DNA of 64,000 bases from Mermis nigrescens. Its lineage: Eukaryota > Nematoda > Enoplea > Mermithida > Mermithidae. Position 1 is the first letter of the stretch. Every line of letters starts with the position of its first letter. Shown here in pieces: positions 1 to 11,651 of this stretch. The notes beneath the pieces were generated by a model. The model saw nothing but the letters and a program-made list of their open reading frames with translations. It was not told the origin of the DNA and did not search any database. The DNA is taken from contig JAVLUZ010000513.1 in NCBI GenBank assembly GCA_036768485.1, positions 1,327,413 to 1,391,412 of the forward strand, given 5' to 3'. Made by a program: the position numbers and the translations under genes.

Positions 1-236
1 TAAAAATGGAAGTAAATTAAACATTTCCCCAAAATGCTTGAAATTATCCAGTGACCAGTTGTGAGCTATTTAGCATTTGTACCAACTGTTTTTTGATGCC
101 ATTTTGGCCCTCAAATTGTGCAGTATGATCAAAAAGTGTTTTTGCGGAATTATGGGTCCAGAATGGCTACAGACCCCATCAAATTATCTGTAATTCCCAC
201 AGTTGTCAATTTTTCAAAAAATCATAGAAAGTGTGC
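1..236. other. Flank of the Gypsy insertion, no gene seen
   Basis: AT-rich sequence left of the LTR element. I see no domain or splice-supported exon. The 4 bases that follow (237-240, CTTT) are repeated at 11648-11651 and mark the insertion point, so this stretch was once contiguous with 11652 onward. Confidence 0.6.
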
Positions 237-240
237 CTTT

Positions 241-1327
241 TATAAATACAATATGGATCCGCTCTATGTCTACAAAATCAACATAGAAACAGATGTATGT
301 ATTCACCTTTGGGATTTACTTAGGTACCTAAATCTGCTCTTAGCGCTGGTCCCAATCACGTAGTCAAATAACAACTTCAATTCTCTGGACCCTTGTAGAC
401 CTACGGCTTTGACTCCCTCAGTCCTAATATTGCTGACTGCTTTTAGTCGAGAGTGTCAGCAGCTATGCCCTAAATCCTAACACTCATACCTACCTAAATC
501 CCGGAATGCCGCCAGGTCAGTTGACCTATCTCACCCCAGCTCAAGTTGATAAATTAACTTCTTTTCTTAGTTTACACTTGTCTTGAAATGTTTTTGGTTC
601 TTAATGTAGGTAGCACAATGAACTTTAAATACAGCAACAGCAAGCTCTCATCTGGTCAATCATCATAAATAATTAAATAAAGTTTTTGGCTAATTTTAGA
701 GTTGATAAAAGAATATGGAATTTCTAAGAAAGATAAACCCAAACATTATTACCCTATCCTTCTCATGCTGTAACTTGAAGAAATAAATTATTTAATTGAC
801 GACCATCCAATTTTACCAATAATCATACACTGCCATATAATACAACAAACCCACTAACATTGACCAATTCATAAATGCCAAATTTACATGTCTCAATTGG
901 CATCCCTCCACGCTCACAAAAAATAGAACTAAATGATATTATAGGTTATGTAAAAACTAATATGGAACACGAACATTGGCATCCATCGAAGCTCACAAAA
1001 AATAGAACTGAACGTAAAATAATACAATCTACGCATTTTACCAAAATGATCATAATAATACAATGAAATTGCACATTCAATAACTCTTACAAAGCAAATT
1101 ACTGATGTTAGCATATACGTAACTCTGGTTTACGAGACAAGTATCTAATAGAATTTTGTAATGAAAATTAGGAATTTATTTGAGTACTGAAGGCATAGCC
1201 ACAAGTGCACCATTTGCGCAATGGCTACTCGTATTTGGCTATGTTAACCGATACAGAACCAAGCTGTTTTTGGCATGGCTTTCGCAAACTGCTAAAACTA
1301 GTTTGCCCCATGTAACTCACAGTTACA
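241..1327 (-). repeat. 3' LTR of the Gypsy element
   Basis: It matches 9984-11647 along its whole length apart from indels. It keeps the intact TTAA at 601-604 where the other LTR carries a piggyBac-like MITE. It also has about 35 bases near 548-583 that the other LTR lacks. The two LTRs differ at scattered positions, so the insertion is not recent. Confidence 0.92.
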
Positions 1328-1336
1328 CTCCCCCAC
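1328..1336 (-). promoter_or_regulatory. Polypurine tract
   Basis: On the minus strand a short purine run (GGGGGAG) abuts the 3' LTR. This is the place and composition of the plus-strand primer of LTR retrotransposons. The tract is short, and the assignment rests on position. Confidence 0.6.
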
Positions 1337-1559
1337 GTTTTGGAAAAAATTCGAAACGCAGTGTCAAATTTTCCAAAACAAACGGCGGCTGAGTGTGCCT
1401 CAACATAAGCAATTGTATCTATGATCCTCACGGCCAGACGTTTTAATAAAACAAATAATGACGTAGGCACGTCATAAACACAAACATCGTGTATAAACGT
1501 CATGGTTTATTATGGTCAGCAACCATGCAATGGACTTTCGCACAGTTTGATAACTTTTA

Positions 1560-2015
1560 TCCACTCCTTCAGTCCTCGGGGTAAGGAGAAATTTTAAGAT
1601 GAAATATTTTAGATTGGGTTTGAACCCTTGTCCGTTAAAGAGTTACGAACGATATCTTAACAACAATTCGCTTTGATATTGAGCAAATAGGATTGTAAAC
1701 ACTAGATTGTTAAGGCACATAAGATCATAATGCAGGAGAAAATATGGAGAAATAATGAAAAAATTAACACAATGCAATAAAAGTCCGGGAATCCATATCT
1801 GGGAAACAAACCGCTGGCCAATGGGGCAACAATCGCATCCTCGTTTTTCTGATTTTGATTTGGGCAGAAATCTCCAAATCTTTATCTTCATTTTTCTGAT
1901 TTTGATTTGGGCAGAAATCTCCAAATCTTTATCCTCGTTTTTCTGATTCTGATTTGGGCAGAAATCTCCAAAGTGACAATGTGCTTGCGTACTTTATGCG
2001 GCACTTGCTTGAATT
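1560..2015. other. Gypsy 3' untranslated stretch with a 47-bp tandem repeat
   Basis: This lies between integrase and the 3' LTR. From about 1841 to 1973 a 47-bp unit containing GATTTGGGCAGAAATCTCC occurs three times, with starts near 1844, 1891 and 1938. No envelope or other protein domain is seen. Confidence 0.65.
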
Positions 2016-2155
2016 CACACATGGGTGTGGGGGGGTGGGGGTGGTTTGGGTGTTTGAAGGGTTTTGGGGTTTGGGGGGTTTGTATGGACCCCCCAGAAGT
2101 CGAAATACCTCCTCAAAAATCAAGATACCCCACAAAAAAATTTTTTGAAAAGGAA
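2016..2155 (+). mobile_element. Truncated H1-type hAT MITE
   Basis: It starts CACACATGGG like the other H1 copies. A G-rich block follows, then the ACCCCCCAGAA and CAAAATAC-like segments of H1. The right terminus (GCCCACGTATG in full copies) is absent, so no target duplication can be read. Confidence 0.6.
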
Positions 2156-2727
2156 TTCCCAATCTTAGAAAAAAATTAATTTTCGATAATTAAGGAATTG
2201 AGAATTGTTTCCCAAAAATATAATAGAATGAATCAAATTTGCGGCAATGGATTAGGGAAGCTCAACTGCTTAGCAGCAGCTACTTCCTCCATTACTGTGC
2301 AAAATTTATTCAAATTGGCTGGTTTGCGACTTTTATACAAAAATTGCTGACCAACTGACTCCAAGAATTCCTCTTTGCTGTTGGCAACTTGCTCAGCCAA
2401 TGGTGTCAGATAATGGGATTGTATGTGCAGTTTTAGAGCCATTTAATAAATGTACCGGCGCTCAGTCCCGTAATCTATTCCCACGGCCTGGTAAGTCTGA
2501 AAAACTTATGACTACAGCCGGAGCCAGAGGGTGATGTGGTAGCTATACCAACACAAAATCACCCGGGACATATGCGTGCTTTTTGGCAATTAAATCCAAA
2601 TAAGGTAGTTTAGGCTCTGGAAGAAGTCTATTTCGATGAATGAGATGGCTAATTAAAGGATTATAGACATATACAATTTTTGCGGTTTCAGGCGTTGGTA
2701 TTGCCACGATTCTATTTGGGACTGCGC

Positions 2728-2995
2728 CATACGTGGGCAGCAAGAAAATTCTGGGGGTGCAAGATTTTTTTGAAGGTCGAAAAATGGCCTTAAAAATGGT
2801 GGTATGGCAATAAAAACACCATTTTTCGACGTTTCTCATCAAGCACTATCCATTGGCATCAAAAAATTGCGGAAAAAAAACGAAAAAAATTTTCAAAAAT
2901 TGAATTCTGGGGGGGGGTATTTTGATTTCTGGGGGGGGGGGTATTTTGGTTTCTGGGGGTGCATACCCCCCCAAACCCCCCCACGCCCAGGTGTG
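2728..2995 (-). mobile_element. H1 hAT-type MITE inserted in the Gypsy integrase region
   Basis: It begins CATACGTGGGC and ends GCCCAGGTGTG, which are the H1 termini in reverse orientation. It is flanked by 8-bp duplications GACTGCGC (2720-2727) and GACTACGT (2996-3003), 6 of 8 identical. It encodes nothing. Its insertion replaces the C-terminal end of the integrase frame with MITE sequence. Confidence 0.9.
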
Positions 2996-3003
2996 GACTA
3001 CGT

Positions 3004-4142
3004 GTTTAGTTGATAATTTACCAATTTTGGGATCTATCACCGAAGTATTATTAAGATAAACAATATCCAGAACAGCAAAATTATGTTTGGTGATGGTTTT
3101 ATTGTATTGCATTTTTTGTTGTTTACATGCTTGTGATAGATTTTTAGAAGCTATTTCGTGCAAATCTTGCAACGTAAGCTTTAAATCTATGACATATTTT
3201 TCCTCAATTGGTGGTAAATTTGGATTTATAGTTAGATCATTTATGAGTAAAATATTGAGAGGAAATGCGGGTTTGTGACCATATAGCATTTCAAAAGGTG
3301 AGATATTTGTTGATGCTTGTGGAGTCGCACAAGACACAAACAATGCAAACAACAAATATTGCTCCCAATCATATTCATTTATTGCGCTTAATTTGGATAA
3401 ACCATCAATTAAAGTTTGATTATAACGTTCAACGAGACCATCATACTGAGGGTGATATGGGGTCGTAAAGATTTTTTGAATGTTGAGTAATTTACAAACT
3501 TCCAAAATCAAGGCGGATGTAAAATTTGAACCCTGATTAGTGAAAAATTCTTTAGGAACTCCATAACATGGAATGATTTTGTGTAATAAGAGATTAGCTA
3601 TAGTTGTAGCTTTTATGTTGGAAACAGTGAAAGCTTCCACATATTTGGTAAAGTAATCCATGAAAACTACAATTTGGTCATTACCGGATGATGATTGTGG
3701 CATATGCAAACAGTCACATGCAATAAGTTCAAAAGGTGCAGACACCTCCATTGGTTGCATAGGAACAGATGTGGAATTTAATGCAACCTTGCATTGCAAG
3801 CAAACATCACAATTCTCACACCAAGCAATCACATCAATTTCCATACGTGGCCACCAATAACGCATTTGTATGGCGGGCAAGATTTTATGCGATGAAAAAT
3901 GAGCTTTGAAAAAGGGAGTCATGAAATTTGGTTAAAATGAAACGACGTAGTGATTTGGGAATTACTAGCTGATGAACGACAGTAAGTGAACGCTTTGGTT
4001 GGAAACAACAAAAAATGATATCATTTATGAGAAAAAACTTGTCACAATATTTTTTTGTTGTTAAATTGTTCAATGCAATGCAAATTTTATGCAATTTGTC
4101 ATCAGCGCGCTGCTCTGCAAGTAATTGTGCAGGCGTTAGCAT
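3004..4142 (-). pseudogene. Gypsy integrase, broken
   Basis: The integrase would join element DNA to the host chromosome. On the minus strand the frame shows the zinc-binding region with CENCDVCLQC, then the rve core. The first catalytic Asp is in ACDCLHM and the Glu is in DGLVERYNQ. The position where the family has the second Asp reads FTNQGSNF, so that Asp is replaced by Asn. A frame break near 3920 separates the N-terminal part (up to 4142) from the core, and an H1 MITE cuts the C-terminus. With the missing Asp and the breaks, the product would be inactive. Confidence 0.88.
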
Positions 4143-4178
4143 TTCAGCTTTTTCTGCTTCAGTAAGCTGAATGCGCTC

Positions 4179-4808
4179 TCAAAAAGTAGGAGGTTTATTA
4201 TTTGTAGGGTCAGTAGGTGCATTAGGATTATTAGATGGTAAATTAGGAATATTATTGTGTGGTCGGTCAGGTGGGACCAATTTGTCCTCAGATTCAGAAT
4301 CTTCTGAGTCTAAATTTGCGATATTAACGATAGATTTTTGTTTGAGTTTATATTTATGTTCAGCATGATCATATTTAGGATGTCGTGATAGTAGATCCGC
4401 TGCACAATTATATGCGCCAGGAACGTACATGATTTCATACTCATATTCCTGTAATTTGAGACCCCAACAACGTAATTGACTGGATGGGTCTTTTACATTC
4501 ACAAGCCAAGTTAACGCTTGGTGATCAGTTTTGACAATAAATTTTGTACCATATAAATAATGTCTATAATGTTTGATTGCCCAGACAACTGCTAACACTT
4601 CTTTCTCCAAAGTTGCATAGTTACATTTGGCAGAATTTAGCACACAACTAGCGTAGCTAAGAATGAAACAAGATTTTGATGGTAAATGCTTTTGTGTTAA
4701 TATAGCACCTAATGCATAGTTACTAGCGTCAGTTGTTAAAATAAATTGGTCTTCATTGTCAAATTTAGGTAGTTGCAATATTGGAGGCAAAGTAAATGCT
4801 TTTTTCAA
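4179..4808 (-). pseudogene. Gypsy RNase H domain
   Basis: The domain removes the RNA strand of the reverse-transcription hybrid. The minus-strand frame of 209 codons contains TTDASNYALGAIL (first catalytic Asp region), LEKEVLAVVWAIKHYRHYL and KTDHQALTWL, which are signature segments of Gypsy RNase H. It follows the RT, but the frame is interrupted between 4808 and 4928. The C-terminal part (LLSRHPKYDHAEHK onward) is the linker towards integrase. Confidence 0.9.
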
Positions 4809-4927
4809 TAGTCCAAAAGCAGTTTGATGCTCGCCGGTCCGGCAAAATTTGATATCTTTATGAAGAACATGGAATAACGGTTTAGCAATTTTTGCAGGAT
4901 CTTTAACAAATTTTTTAAACCATTGGA

Positions 4928-5927
4928 CTAAGTAAGGAATTTTTGTAAAGATTTAACCATTTTAGGAACGGGAAATGCAACTAAATTGGTGACTTTGGAC
5001 ATATTGGGAGCAATGCCAAGCAAACTAATGCTATGGCCAAGGAATTTTACTTTGGCTTGAGCAAGATGACATTTATCAGGTTTAACCCGTAATTTTGCGC
5101 TTTGAAGTGCAATGAATACGTTTTGTAGATCTTGTAATTGTTCTTCAAACGTGGGCAAAAAATGATTATATCATCGATATAAACAAGGCAAGATTTCCAA
5201 TTGAGACCTGCAAGAACTAGCTCCATTGGTCTCTGGAAATCTGCAGGCTCATTTTTTAATCCAAAAGGTAGCACTTCAAATTCATAATGACCAACAGGGC
5301 ATATGAATGCGTTTTTTCTCGAGATTTATCAACGAGTGGGATTTGTCAGTATCGAGATTTTAGATCTAATATACTAAAATAAGCAACTGAGCCTAGCGTA
5401 TCAAAATAATCATCAAGCTGAGGCAGCGGATATACTTGTGTTTTAGTAACATCATTTAATCTGCAATAATCAACAACAAGTCTTAGGGAACCATCCTTTT
5501 TTCCTATGAGGAACAATGGACTAGCCCATGGACTAGTCGTGGGCCGAATGATTTTATCAGCAAGCATTTTGTTAATGATTTTCTGCATAGAATTTTGTCG
5601 AGAATATTTGACATGATATGTTTTTCCAACCACTGGTGGATTATCTTTGGTATCAATATGATGTTTGACCAAGGGGGTCCGGCCAAGAGGCTCGTTTTTT
5701 AAAGCGAAAATAGAATTGTATTTTAGGCAAAGTTCACAAATTTGTTGTTGTTGTTGCAAATTAACAGCAGAACCGTTTAACGCATTATTTATTGACGAGA
5801 AAAGTTCTGGTGTCCTATCGTCTGAGTTGGCAACATGAGGCACAACTTCAACGTCAGTGATTAGTGAACCAATAATATCTCCAGAATTGATGCAAATTGG
5901 CGCTTTAGAGATATTACACATGCGCAC
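4928..5927 (-). pseudogene. Gypsy reverse transcriptase, frameshifted
   Basis: The RT copies element RNA into DNA. The fingers and palm are at 5346-5927, with SPWASPLFLIGKKDGSLR and VVDYCRLNDVTK. The palm continues after frame breaks at 5047-5274, with the catalytic box YIDDI and MLPFGLKNEPADFQ. The thumb is at 4928-5158, with KFLGHSISLLGI. All conserved blocks are present in order, so the domain is nearly complete but needs at least two frame changes. The catalytic Asp pair is kept. Confidence 0.92.
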
Positions 5928-5953
5928 AGGAAAAATAGGTTGAGACGCATCAA

Positions 5954-6619
5954 TTATGGAAGGAGCCAGATAAAGTGATGTTTTTCCATGAAATTGGAAT
6001 TTGGTTCGAATAAAGCAATATCAAAATTGCAAGAACCATGACTTATATATCCTGGGGTTATTAATTTGTGTTTAGGTAGTATGATAACTGGCTCCGGTAG
6101 CAAAACATGAACACATACAACACCAGAAGTGGTTGTGTTGGCTTTTGCACGAAGCTGAGTTTTTTTGGATGGTGATAAAAGTTTAACTTTTATGCCATTT
6201 AAAAATGCACAATGCTTGATAGGATTAACCCACATTAGAGCAGATTCACAAAAATCAAATCCCAAGAGTATATCTTGTGGCAAATTATCTATAACAGATA
6301 CTACCATGGGAATTGCATGATCAGCGATTGTGATAGTCATTTTTACTTTGTATAGCACAACTGTTGTGATTTCACCTACACTATGAACAACTTCAGAGAT
6401 TTGTTTAGGTGGTAGATTAAAACCAAGTCATAAAAATGCAGATGTGGTCATCATGGTGACCTGAGAACCCGTATCTATGAGTGCGGGAACATTTAAACCA
6501 TGAATATTAACGAGAATTGTGGGCAGATTTGTCCCAGCATGATTTACACTCAGAATATTTGAATCAATGGTTTTGATGCTGTAAGCGTTCATACTCTTTG
6601 AGAAATTCTCGCGACGCAA
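5954..6619 (-). pseudogene. Gypsy aspartic protease and linker
   Basis: The protease would cut the gag-pol polyprotein. The minus-strand frame 6428-6619 holds VPALIDTGSQVTMM, the aspartic protease active-site motif. A frame break follows. The next frame (5954-6358) has DILLGFDFC, which matches the second conserved strand of retropepsins (ILG-F). It lies between gag (upstream on the minus strand) and RT, as expected for Ty3/Gypsy. Confidence 0.85.
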
Positions 6620-7028
6620 ATAAGTTAGAATGCATGCTTGTTTCTAGCCTTTCTGCAGTAACCGTGTTTACATCATTATGAGATGTAAGGGTTGGCTATG
6701 GTGGGGGCGAATTTATGGTGGGTTGGCAATCAGCGGCATATGTAACATATGGGCAATCAGCAACATTATCAGTACAATAATTCGAATTATAATATGTTGA
6801 GCATTGTTCGTTAGGAAGCTGAACGTAAGGCTCATTTTGTCACAACTGGTGCAAATAGCAATTATTGTAATGCAAATTTTGATAATTGGCATGCAAATTT
6901 TGTTGGTAATTGTTATGATTTTGCCAAAAATTCGATTGTGCTTGCCTCGAATCAAACCAATTATCATTATTTGCATGATTTGGTGAGCAATTTTGACTAG
7001 GGTTACAAAATCGAGATTGAGAATAATT

Positions 7029-9271
7029 TCAATTTCGCAAATTTGAATGCAATGGCAAACAATATTGCTGCGTAAAAGAATGCAACTGGCTGTGATTGCA
7101 AGCCATAGAATTGTTTCTGTTACGGTCAGAATAATAATTATTATTAGATGTTTGTTGTTGCTGACGCGTGAAACATTCTTTGTAGACATGACCTGTGTGT
7201 TTGCAAAATGTGCAATATTTACAAGAAGAATTTTGTGGTTTCTCAACGCGCAACAAATGATAAAATGTATTCTGAAACAAGCAATCTGGCTCATTTTGAT
7301 TAGACACATGAAATGTATCTTTGGGTATTGCGCCTCCTATAGGGGCAGCTGTTACTGATACATACGGCGTTAATGCTTTTTTATTTGCATATTCATTATT
7401 CGCAAACTCAGCGTTTAAAGCGTTATTTAAGAATTCAGCCAGTGATGCTTTTAGCACATAATGATACGCTTCTTTTGATATTTCAGGTAATAGGCCTTTT
7501 TTCAATTGATGACGAAGCAAATGATTGAAATGATCAAAGTCAATTTCAAGATGCGTTTGCGCTTTTATCAATTGTTCACAAATTGCAAGATAAAATGCTT
7601 TAACCAATTTGTTAGGCTGCTGTTTACATTCTAAAAAACGATCAAAAAGCATTTCAGTGTCCAAAGGACAAAATTCCGCTATTAACGCATACTTTGATTT
7701 TGTATAAGATTCTCTTATATCAGCAGATAACAAATGGAATAGACGCAAAGCATAGGTTCTAAAAATGATGACATGAATTTGACACAAACCAATTTATTGA
7801 TATCGTAAGTTTCAACAAGCAATTCAAATTCTGTGAAAAATGCTCATATATCTGATTTATCCACATTAAAAAATTTTTATTTGCGATAGCAATTAGCATT
7901 TGTTGCATGAAAGGTCCACGATTTGGAGTATCAACAAGGTGTGACTTGCTATGCTAAGAACCTGATGAGGAATCCGAATTGTGATGGTGATGATGGCGAT
8001 GACATTGTGGACTATGTCTACTACGTGAATGATGGCAACATGGGCGATCATAACTACTCAAACTTTCATCAGAAAATTTTACACAACGTCTCCTTGCAGA
8101 TGACTTGGGTAATTGCATAGATGGATTTTGCTGATTATTAGGTGCGATATTTTTGCCAGACAAGTTAAGTTCTTGTGGCCGAATTTCTATATTTGTAGAA
8201 TGCAAAATAGAATTATTTGGCGGAATTTCGATATTCAAAGGATTTGAAATGAAATTATTTGGCGGTAATTTGACATTTAAAGGAAAATATTGCAGTGGAG
8301 GAGGGTTTAACCTCGGCTGCAAAGCACACCTGGGCATGGGGGGTTTAGGGGGTATGCACCCCCCAGAAACCAAAATACCCCCCCAGAAATCAAAATACCC
8401 CCCCAGAATTCAATTTTAGAAAATTTTTTTCGTTTTTTTCGCAATTTTTTGATGCCAATGGATAGTGCTTGATGAGAAACGTCGAAAAATGGTGTTTTTA
8501 TCGCCATACCACCATTTTTAAGGCCATTTTTCGACCTTCAAAAAAATCTTGCACCCCCCCCCAGAATTTTCTTGCTGCCCACGTATGCTGCAAAGTCGAA
8601 TTTAATGAATTAGGCAGAAATGAAGGCGCATTTTGATTTAACAAAAGCAATGGCCAAGATAACGACTTCTCCAAAGTCATAGGTATAAGTTCTGCTTAAC
8701 CCAAATTTTGAGATGGGTTAATTTCAATGCATTTAGAAACTATTGGCGGCTTAAGTAGATTACTTAATTCTGCTCAAAGTTTATGCATTTCTTCCGAATT
8801 TTCCTCTTTATCTTGATTTACACGTGAAGAAAGGTTTGAAAACTGCATACGCATACATTGCAGAGTCTCAAATATAAGATGATTTGTAACAATAGGCTCA
8901 GTGCAATTATTTTCAGCCTTTATGCTTAAGCCATTATTGCACTCTTCATCGGAAGCTAATTTATGCGGCTCAGAACCAGGTTCCTGGTTATTTAACTTAT
9001 TAAGGGTGTGTGTATTATCAATGATCGTATCATTATGTAAATTATCTCTAACAGGGTTAGCATAATTATTAATGATCGATCGTGCATTGTTAAGTATATA
9101 CTCGTCGTCAGAATGTGAAACACGCAAAGTATGTAAGGACAAGGGTAATTTGTCATTATTTGTACTCGAATTAGAGTCAGAAAGTACGGTTTTTTGTTGG
9201 CAAACCAAATTAGAAGGAGTCAACGGCTTTTTCTTCACCAGAGACGTTTTTAAAGTTTTCTTACCAGCCAT
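7029..9271 (-). pseudogene. Gypsy gag, interrupted
   Basis: Gag forms the particle and binds element RNA. The start at 9271 (MAGKKTLKTSLVKKK) opens a basic, polar N-terminus. The frame stops near 8774, and the region 8325-8587 is an inserted H1 MITE. The capsid-like part is at 7029-7787 (LFHLLSADIRESY, LFDRFLECKQQPNKLVKAFY). A zinc knuckle CTFCKHTGHVYKEC (C-x2-C-x4-H-x4-C) follows. A His-rich and Ser-rich segment lies near 7954-8100. The knuckle makes the gag call firm, and the breaks make it non-functional. Confidence 0.85.
8325..8587 (+). mobile_element. H1 hAT-type MITE inserted in gag
   Basis: It begins CACACCTGGGC and ends GCCCACGTATG, with perfect 8-bp duplications CTGCAAAG at 8317-8324 and 8588-8595. 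The 263-bp body has G-rich and C-rich blocks and a conserved centre (GCCAATGGATAGTGCT). An 8-bp duplication with CA-starting TIRs is the hAT pattern. No transposase is encoded. Confidence 0.93.
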
Positions 9272-9554
9272 TTTTAGGTATGAAAACGTTTAAAAATGTA
9301 ATGTTTGGTAAAAGAAATTTGACCAATTCGGAATTTTGCAAAAAATGTTTCAAATTTAACCGTTTTTGAGATCGAAAAAGGTATCTTCATGTATATAGTA
9401 TTCACTTACACTAGGTAAGCTGTAACTAACGTGAAAATGAAAAGATATTTGTATGACTAAGCGTGAGCAGCGTATAGCATGCGAGCTTACAGCACATGTA
9501 AGCAAAAAACCTATGTGGCAAAATATATCGTTGAGGGAAAATGATGAGAAATTG

Positions 9555-9725
9555 TCGCCTGAGGGTTGACGGGAATGGAAAGTTGTTGTCGCCAGAGGGT
9601 CAACGGAAATGGAAAAATAATAGTGTCCTCAACACCTTTGTTGCCAGAAGGTTGACGGAAATGGAAAAATAATAGTGTACTCGACACCTTTGTTGCCAGA
9701 GGGTCGACGGAAATGGAAAAATATG
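9555..9725. repeat. 52-bp tandem repeat in the Gypsy leader
   Basis: The segment ACGGAAATGGAAAAAT recurs at about 9603, 9655 and 9707, with a degenerate earlier partial copy at 9569. It lies between the primer site and gag, in the untranslated leader on the minus strand. Confidence 0.8.
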
Positions 9726-9923
9726 AAGGACTTTGCCACAATACACAAAAGCTTTGCCACAAACACTTACTTAAATGTGCACTGCCACAAACATGGTCGA
9801 CACAATAACAGAGGTGAACAAAACGTTACAAATGTTTAGATAGCCAAAAATAATGATTTTTGGGTATTTAAATAATTTTTAAGATGACTGACCAGTTCAG
9901 TTGTAGCTAGCAACCTCAAAGGG

Positions 9924-9933
9924 GGAACCTCCA
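9924..9933 (-). other. Second, displaced primer-binding-like site
   Basis: On the minus strand it reads TGGAGGTTCC, again matching the 3' end of a glutamine tRNA plus CCA. It is followed by a TATAAATAC-like segment as at the LTR border, so about 50 bp of LTR end plus primer site look duplicated here. Confidence 0.5.
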
Positions 9934-9972
9934 GCATAAATACAAAGAATAAATATACTGAATATAAATACA

Positions 9973-9982
9973 GGGACCTCCA
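9973..9982 (-). other. Primer-binding site, tRNA-Gln type
   Basis: On the minus strand, one base after the 5' LTR, it reads TGGAGGTCCC. This is complementary to the 3' end expected for a glutamine tRNA (acceptor stem plus CCA). The identification relies on known metazoan tRNA-Gln ends. Confidence 0.65.
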
Positions 9983-9983
9983 G

Positions 9984-11647
9984 TATAAATACAATATAGA
10001 TCCGCTCTATGTCTTCAAAATCAACATAGAAACGGATGTATGTATTCACCTTCGGGATTTACTTAGGTACCTAAATCTGCTCTTAGCGCTGGTCCCAATC
10101 ACGTAGTCAAATAACAACTTCGATTCTCTGGACCCTTGTAGACCTACGGCTTTGACTCCCTCAGTCCTAATATTGCTGACCGCTTTTAGTCGGGAGTCTC
10201 AGCAGCTATGCCCTAAATCCTAACACTTGTACCTACCTAAATCCTGGAATGCCGCCAGGTCAGTTGACCTATCTCACCCCAGCTCAAGTTTGAAATGTTT
10301 TTGGTTCTTAACCCTAGTAATACTATGGGTAGTAACGCCATTCTAGTGCGGCAGTTTTTTCACGTTTTCTTGGCGAATTTAGGGTCTTATGAGCTGAAAT
10401 TGAAAATATTCTATTTTTTTGGCCGTAGAATTGTTTTTTTCAAGCGCCAGGAAAGCAATTCCATTCAGTTTTTGAGAATTTCGATATTTTTTGCTTTTGA
10501 CTGAGCTGATCCGCATGTAGTGATATTTTTGTTCCTAATCTAATTACTGTAGCGCTTTATAAACAATAAGTAAGCAGTGTTGCTAGATTGGTAGTTATGC
10601 ACGCACTTTTACATAGGTACCATCTATGCAATACTAGAACTCCGATGGAGCGGTCGCGATAAAATATTATACTCAGCAGCTCTGCGGTGCCAATGTTATT
10701 GATTTTTAGTCACGTGACTTACCGCCATATTGTATTTCCAAAGATTTTCATCCCTTATTTTTAGCAGTAAAACTAAAAATTATGAAAAACAAGGTATATT
10801 TTTGTGCTCAGCGTACTGAGAGCTTTCAGAATTGTATACTTTTATTGCATAATTTGAGTATGAACTGAGTTCTAACCCATGGGAGATTAAGATATGCTCA
10901 ACCCATGGTATTAGCAGGGTTAATGTAGGTAGCACAATGAACTTTAAATACAGCAACAGCGAGCTCTCGTCTGGTCAATCATCATAAATAAATAAATAAA
11001 GTTTTTGGCTAATTTTAGAGTTGATAAAAGAATATGGAATTTCCATGAATGATAAAACCAAACGTTATTACCCTATCCTTCTTGTGCCGTAACTTGAAGA
11101 AATAAATTATTTAATCAACGACCATCCAATTTTACTAATAATCATACACTGCCATATAATACAACAAACCCACTAACATCAACCTATTCATAAATGCCAA
11201 ATTTACATGTCTCAATTGGCGTCCATGGGCGCTCACAAAAAATAGAACTAAACGATATTATAGTTTATGTAAAAACTAATATGGAACACAAACATTGGCA
11301 TCCATCGACGCTCAAAAAAAATAGAACTGAATGTAAAATAATACAATCTACGCGTTTTACTAAAATGATCATAATAATACAATGAAATCGTACATTCAAT
11401 AACTCTTACAAAACAAATTACTGATGTTAGCATATACGTAACTCTGGTTTACCGGACAAGTATCTAATATAATTTTGTAATAAAAATTAGGGATTTATTT
11501 GAGAACTGAAGGCATAGCCACAAGTGCACCATTGCGCAATGGCTACTCGTATTTGGCTATGTTAACCGATACAGAACGAAGCTGTTTTTTGAATGACTTC
11601 CGCAAACTGCTAAAACTAGTTTGCTCCGTGTAACTCTCGCAGTTACA
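9984..11647 (-). repeat. 5' LTR of the Gypsy element
   Basis: Direct repeat of 241-1327. It is longer only because of the 608-bp piggyBac-like MITE at 10312-10919. Its right edge abuts the CTTT duplication at 11648-11651. Confidence 0.92.
10312..10919. mobile_element. piggyBac-like MITE with TTAA duplication
   Basis: It starts CCCTAGTAATACTATGGGT and ends with the inverted form of CCCTGCTAATACCATGGGT. TTAA flanks it at 10308-10311 and 10920-10923. The other LTR has a single TTAA at 601-604 at the same place, an empty site that proves the insertion limits. CCCTAG-type termini plus TTAA are the piggyBac pattern. The small frames inside are not genes. Confidence 0.95.
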
Positions 11648-11651
11648 CTTT

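Larger units (their letters stand above)
241..11647 (-). mobile_element. Ty3/Gypsy LTR retrotransposon, full-length but decayed
   Basis: A retrotransposon that copies itself through reverse transcription in gag particles. Seen: direct repeats at both ends (241-1327 and 9984-11647), flanked by the 4-bp duplication CTTT (237-240 and 11648-11651). On the minus strand the LTR starts TGTAACT and ends TATTTATA, so the usual terminal CA is not kept. Inside, on the minus strand, the order is gag, protease, RT, RNase H, integrase, which is the Ty3/Gypsy (Metaviridae) order. The frames are broken by many stops and shifts, and three MITEs have landed in it (2728-2995, 8325-8587, 10312-10919), so it is not autonomous now. 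No envelope-like frame is recognisable between integrase and the 3' LTR. Confidence 0.93.

Noticed and set aside
1560..2460. Envelope gene of the Gypsy element
   Set aside because: Position is right but no signal peptide, membrane segment or fusion motif is visible, and the stretch holds tandem repeats and a MITE fragment.
6713..7358. Large frames overlapping gag on both strands
   Set aside because: They are shadows of the gag 3' region and its Asn/Gln-rich linker in other frames; no domain.
10295..10504. 69-codon plus-strand frame
   Set aside because: It straddles the end of the piggyBac-like MITE; the first codons are LTR sequence.
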